Source: CAZHRJ01 sp964534765
GTDB lineage: Bacteria; Lindowbacteria; 2-12-FULL-62-27
Reading direction: 5' to 3'
Length of the DNA: 8,585 bases
Assembly (NCBI GenBank): GCA_964534765.1
Contig: CAZHRJ010000127.1
Location: 1 to 8,585, forward strand
A program made the translations under genes and the position numbers. Each line of letters starts with the position of its first letter. The first letter of the stretch is position 1. Positions 1-6,000 of this stretch are shown piece by piece. Under the pieces are notes generated by a model. It worked only from the letters and a program-made list of their open reading frames with translations. It was not told the DNA's origin and ran no database searches.

Positions 1-72
1 CCGGGTGTAGGTCGACGGCTGAGTGACGTCGGCGATACCGTAGATGCGCGGTCCAAAGGAGTCCTGCTCGAT
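1..72 (-). other. Start of TSP3-loop segment 3, cut by window edge (residues 2838-2861)
   Basis: The sequence I-E-Q-D-S-F-G-P-R-I-Y followed by GIADVT (2849-2854) aligns with D-D-S-G-S-V-R-I-F and GLADAT of segment 2 and with the same element of segment 1. The expected acidic loop and GDYWADD would lie about 35 to 75 residues further on, beyond base 1. This short match is the evidence that the third supermodule continues in full. Confidence 0.55.
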
Positions 73-3000
73 CCGGAGGGTGGTTTTGGGTTTGCTGGAA
101 TCGAGCGTAAAGTAGACCGTGTCATAGCACGCGATACCCACGCCGTCGATGGCGCGGATGACCAGCGTCCACACGCCGTCGGATTTATTGAGGGAGGCGA
201 AATTAAAGCTGAAGTTGGCGCTGGCGGTATCGGGGGCGGCGAAGACCTGGTAGTCGCCGGCGGTCGGCGCGACGTTTTTACCCTGAGCGAGCGCGAATTC
301 GAGTTTGGAGACCTTGGTGTTGTCAGACGCGATTCCGCGGACAATGGCCAGGGGACTACTGCCGACGGTAGCGGTGGTTTCCGGCGCGAGGGACACGAGT
401 TGAGCGCTGAATTGATCGAAAAGAGTCTGGAGAGCCGCCAGATCGGAGGCGAGATTGAGCGACCCGCCGGTATTGACGGCGACCGTCTGGAACGTCTGCT
501 GAGAAGCCAGGTCGACGACGATGGTCTGGCCGAATGCGATCATATCGACGACGATGCTGGCCGCCTTGGATGCGACAGACGCGGTGATGAGCGCAGTCGG
601 ATCGCCCGGAGTACCGTCTGTGATCAGGATCACGCGTTTATTAGGCGCGGTGGATGCGGACTGGAAAAGGTTATTGGCAAATTCGAGCGCCTGATCTGTT
701 CCGGTGCCGCCGCTGGCGACAAAGGAATTGACCTTATTTTTGAGGAGCGCGCGGTCGAATGTAAATCCGGACTCGAGTTTGGCGCTGCTCTCGAAGCTGA
801 TCAGCGCTATCCGTACGCTCGGGGAGACCTTGTCGAGGAACTGCGTGAGGGTCCGTTTGGCCGCCTCCAGCCGCGTGAGTCCCCCTCCCGCATCGGAGGC
901 GCTCATGCTGCCGGAGACATCAACAACCAGAATAAGGTCGATGAGCGTTCCAACCGGTGTCGCCGGGGCGGCGGCCTGCTCAAAGAAGAGGAAGTTCGTC
1001 AGGAGAGCTTCCTTCCCAGGGAATGAGATTTTGACCGTCGGGAGCTGGTAATCGGCGACGCTGGTGAATTTAACGGACGTGGCCATCGGCGATACCGGGT
1101 AATCGATCGCATTGTCATTAAAGACCAGGCCGGCGGCGTCCAGTCTCACGCGGAATGCGTCGTCCTTGCCGATGCTGGATGAAGTGCTGAGCAGAAGGAG
1201 GAAGTCCGGGCCCGCCAGATCGCGGCCGTCGGTATCGGGCACGGACGAATCAGCGCTGGCGCGGAAGGTCAGTGTGGTCTTGTAGGTATTGCCGAATCCG
1301 GTCCAGACCAGCGGCGAATCCTGCATCAGGATGGAATCGCCCGTGTCATAGGCGCCGGTTTCGAAGCCGTTGTCCCGCGCGATCACCAATCCCGTATCGG
1401 CGAGCAGGTCGCTGGGGCTGAATCCACCCAGATCCTCGACGGAGACGACCATCCGGCGCAGATAAGCCGACGGCGCGGAGGTATCGTCGCGGACATTGAT
1501 GCCGAATACGGGTATTCTGGCCTGTCCGGACCCGATGACCGTATCGGCGGAGAGGAGGTTATTGACTCTGGCCGGCATCTGGATGGTCAGTGTATCCGTG
1601 CGGATTTCAATCGGAGGCTCCTTGACGCTGTTAAAGTCAATTCCGTTGACCGGGATACGAATTCTGAAACGGTTATTAAATCCGGCGGTGATAGATGTGC
1701 GGATGACGACATAGAAATCGGCGCCTTCGCTCAGACCGGATGTCACGGTCGGGAGGGCGATCGGGGTACTCAGCACGAGGGAGATGGTCTCCGCCGCAGA
1801 CCATGCGGGCGTTCCGGCCAACTCGACGCGCTGATCGGCCGGATCGTGCACGCCTTGAACGAGTCCGTTGTCAACGAAGAGAGCGACCCCGGCGGCATCG
1901 GAATTGGCGGGCGCGGCCAAGTCGGTGCTGTCGAATCCGCCGAGGTTATCAAACGCGACCTGGATTGACTGGAGCCGGCCGCCGCCCAGAGGATCGACGA
2001 CATCCAATCCGAAGATGGAGACACTGTCGGACGGCGCGGACAGGGTTGAGGGAGAGAGATTGGAGACCGACAGGGTAATTTTGGGCGTGGCGGTGACGGT
2101 AAAGGTTGAATCGGTGACGTTGCCGGTCACGTCGGACACCCTGACCTTGACCGTCCGGCTGGATCGACCCTCCATATTGACGTAGTACGTCCAGCGCGCC
2201 GCTGAATCAGGCAGAAGTCCCCTGCCCATATCCTCATCGATCAACGGGAATATCTTGGACCCGATCGCCGTCTGGACACCCCGGGTCTTGCCTTCAAACA
2301 TAGTCTGATTCGCGCCCGTGAATTTGGCGTAGGGCAGGCTGTCCCGCAGATCAATGGCGAAGATTTCATCAACGCCGAAGTCATAGACGCCGGCAATACC
2401 CGCCGGATCGTCCGCCCAGTAGTCTCCGGATGCCGCCGGATCGGCGAAGATTTTGGACCAATCATCATTCATATTGGCTGAATCGGGCCACTCCTCGTCC
2501 GTCAAGCCGTCCTTATCATTGTCCAGGCCGTCGGCGGAGATCGTCACGGGCGTATAGGTGATCCCTTCATCGAGGCTGACCGAGACCGAGCTGACGGAGG
2601 AGACCAGCCCGCGCGGGGCGGCGGTAGCGTCCGCGAGGCCGAAAATTCGTACCGACCCGCTGTCGTCGCGGAACGTCATGTTGTTGACTTTCGGCCGGGT
2701 AGAATCGAGCGTGAAGACGGCCTGTTTGGTGTCCTCAGATCCGGCCTCGTCCACCGCCACCACGTCAAACGTATAGAGTCCGTCCGGCAGGCCAATTGCG
2801 GAGACCTGGATCTTGAAGGAGAGCGAGTCTCCAGACGCAATCGGCAGGGACAGGAACGACGAATAGCCTCCGGCGGATTCCTTGTAGCGATACCGGATCG
2901 TTTGAACTTTGGAGTTGTCCGTTGCCGAAGCCTGAATCCGCGCGAGGCGGTCGTTGGTGCCGATGGAGTTGATAATGGAAGCGGCGATGGTTGAGAGGAC

Positions 3001-6000
3001 GGTGGCGAAGTTGCCATTGAGATCGAGAACCTGTCCGCCGGACTGCGAGGCAATCGGGAAGAGTTCGGACTGGCCGGCGGCGCCCGCCGTATCGGTTACG
3101 ACATACGCCGTCACACCTGCTTTAACGAGCGAATCGGAAACCTCCGAAATCCGGAGGATGCCCTTGGGTTCATCTCCAAAATTGTTGGATTCCGCGTCAG
3201 TGATGATGACAAAGAACTTCTTCGAACGCGCGCTTGGCAGTGTTAAGCCCTGGAGGATCGCCTCCAATGCCGATTCCGGCAGGTCCCCGCCGCCGTCGGC
3301 TCCGAGTCCAGCGACGTTATTTTTAAGGACAAGCGCGTCGTTTGTCATTCCGTAGGAGATGATTGCCGGCGAATCGACGTTGACGTCCTTGTAAGAAACG
3401 AGTCCCAGATTGAACTTGATGCCGGCGGTGGATATCTGAGATGCGAATTCAGTGACATTATCGCGAACATTGTTGATTGACGGTTGCATGCTGCCGGTGA
3501 TGTCGATCAAGAAAACGACATCGGCCGTAGGCGTATTGATGATGGCGTCGACGTTATTGGTCAGGATCGTATTCACGGCCGGGAATGACAGAGACAGGGC
3601 CGGCGGGGTGTAATCGGCCGTGCTGGTATACCGCACGGATGACGCCGAGACAGTTGCGGGCCAGTCATTCACGTTATCATTGAACACGATATCGTTCGGC
3701 GTCACCCGGACGCGGAACTGGTCGCCCTTGCCGATGGTAGCGGACGTCCGCATGAGAAGGTGGAAGTCGGGCCCGGAGTCGGCGCCGGTGTCAAACGTCG
3801 GCACGCCGGAATCGCTCATGACGCGGAATGTCAGTGTCGTCTTGTAGACCGAACCGAATCCGGCCCAGACGAGCGGTTTTTCGAGATGGCCGAGGATAGA
3901 ATCCGCGCTGTCGTAGACGCCGGTGTCGGATCCGTTGTCGATTGCAAGGACGAACCCGCTGTCCGCGTCCAAGTCGGTCGGGCTGAACCCGCCGAGATCA
4001 TCCACGGTGATCGTCATTCTCCTCAGATAGGGCCCGGTCGTGTCGTCCCGGACCATCAGACTGAATACCGGGATGGCGGTCATGGAGGATCCGATCTGAG
4101 TATCCGTTTTTTGCGAGGCGACAACGGAAATCGGCATCTGAACCGTGAGAGTATCCGTATGGGCATCGGAAGCCGGCCAAATCTGGGAGTTATTGAATCC
4201 AAGTCCGCCTCGCGGGATTCGCGCGCGGAAGGCGTTCTTGAACGCGGCGCCGGCGGACGTCCGGATAGCGAGAAAGTAATCATCGCCGCCGTCCGTACCG
4301 CTGTCACTGCTCGGCACGACGGCCGGCACATTCAGGACCAGCGTGAATGTCTCCGTTCCGGACCAGGCCGGGACGCCGGCGAGATCGAGCCGCTGGTCGT
4401 TGGAATCGAGAATTCCGGAGACCGTGCCGTTGTCCTGGTAGATCGCAAGGCCGCTCAGGGCCGAGTTGGCGGGGGCGGCCAAGTCGGATGAATCGAATCC
4501 GGCGACGTTGGAGAACGCGACCGATACGGAATTGAGTCTGGATGTTCCCGCAGGACTGACCAGATTGAGTCCGAATAGAGCGATCGAATCCGAGAGGGCG
4601 GCGACGGTATCCGGAGACAAATCCGTGATTGTCGGGCTGACTCTGGAAGACGGCGTAATCGTGTAGGAGAACAGATAGTCTTTCTGATTGCCGGCTATGT
4701 CCAGGATACGCACGGTTGCAGTCACCAAGCCGGTGGTGGTCGGGCGATATTCGTAACGCCAGTTGTTCAGACCGTCCGTCGGGTTCGTATCCCTGAGATC
4801 TTCATCGACCAGGGGATAGATTTCAGCGCCGATCGGCGTCTGAACGCCGGTCATGGCGCCTTCGTAGAGGACCTTGTTGATTCCCGTGTACCTGAACGGC
4901 GATGTCTCCTTGGCGTCGGCGCGGAAGATCTCGTCGATTCCCGGATCAAAGAGACCCCGTGTGCCGCCCGAATCATCATCCGCCCAGTAGTCTCCCCCGA
5001 CCGTGCCGAATCCGAACTGATCGTCATTGGTATCGCCGATCAGTTCCTCATCGACGACGCCGTCTTTGTCATTGTCTTTATCATCTCCGGCAAACATCAC
5101 TGTGGAGAACGTGGCGCCGCCGTCGACGCTGACTTGAATCCGCTTCACACTGGAGGTGTCGCCGCCGGCGGCGGAGGTAGCGTCGGCCAAGCCTTTGATG
5201 ACCACAACGTCGTTATCGGTCGAGCTGGAGAAGGTCGTTCCCGGATTTTTGGAGTCCATCGTAATGAAGCGGTTATGGACGCTGACCACCTGGTTACCAG
5301 CTTCGTCTGTCACATCCAAATAGAGCGTATATCCCCCGTCCGGCAGACTGAGCGTGGTGAGATCGAAAGTGAAGAGAGTCCTACTGGTGTTCTCGAAGTT
5401 CACGTTAAAAGGCCCGTAGCTGCTGCCGCCGACGCCCAGAATCCGTATTTGCGCAGACTTGACGCCCGATCCGCCGATTCCATCCGACAGGATACCGGAG
5501 ACGGTTGTGACAGTGGCGGCCGATGCGGACAATTTGATCGATTTACCGATGGTCTGGAAGATATCGGCGATGACGGCCGCATTGAACGGATTGGACTGAT
5601 AGAGCGTGCCGCCGGTCTTATCGACGAGCTGCTGGAAGGAATTCTTGGAAGCGTCGAAATTGGACTGCCCGCCATGATGGCCGATCATCACCACGTCGAC
5701 CTGGATCTTGCCCGCGGCCGCCGAATCTCCGGACGCGGCGACCTGTGTCAGTGCGTCGGATCCGACGATCCAGTCATAATTGGCGACGACCATGCGTTTG
5801 GTCGAGAGGGTCTTACCGGCGAAGAGTGAGATGCCATCGTTGATGCCGTTGTAGACATTGTGGCCCGGAGAGCTAAGCCGAGCCAGTGTATCGATATTCT
5901 GTTTGACGACCGCCTTGTTGGTCGTGAGGGTCAATTCGATGCGGGAGTTGACGTCCCAGTAAGTGACGAGTCCAATCAGCGTGCCATCAGGGATCTGGTC

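Larger units (their letters stand above)
1..2073 (-). repeat. Supermodule copy 3, truncated by window edge (residues 2171-2861)
   Basis: The third copy holds B3, C3, linker, VWA3, Ig3 and the first about 24 residues of a third TSP3-loop segment (GIADVT at 2849-2854 aligns with GLADAT at 1131 and 1982). The array therefore continues beyond base 1. The period from copy 2 is 854 residues at the B and C anchors and 861 at the VWA anchor. Confidence 0.88.
2074..4635 (-). repeat. Supermodule copy 2 (residues 1317-2170)
   Basis: This is the second complete copy and the best reference unit: B2 (1317-1465), C2 (1479-1636), linker, VWA2 (1684-1875), Ig2 (1876-1971), TSP3-loop segment 2 (1972-2170). 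B2 and C2 are clearly similar to B3 and C3 in copy 3 along their whole length, while the VWA between them is of another subtype. This suggests that different parts of the unit have had different histories. Confidence 0.88.

Noticed and set aside
400..1026. A 208-codon plus-strand open frame
   Set aside because: It is the antisense of VWA3, where all MIDAS motifs are readable on the minus strand. Its product is highly charged and shows no domain pattern.
3760..4491. A 243-codon plus-strand open frame
   Set aside because: It overlaps the B2 and C2 modules, which repeat elsewhere in the minus-strand protein. The plus-strand translation has no recognisable fold or repeat of its own.
5041..5085. 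A canonical EF-hand or dockerin in the acidic run
   Set aside because: The spacing D-x-D-x-D-G-x-x-D-E-E lacks the Glu/Asp at loop position 12 in a helix-loop-helix and has no paired second loop. A TSP3-like calcium loop fits better.
5134..5829. A 231-codon plus-strand open frame
   Set aside because: It is antisense to VWA1 and Ig1. It is another shadow frame with no coherent motifs.
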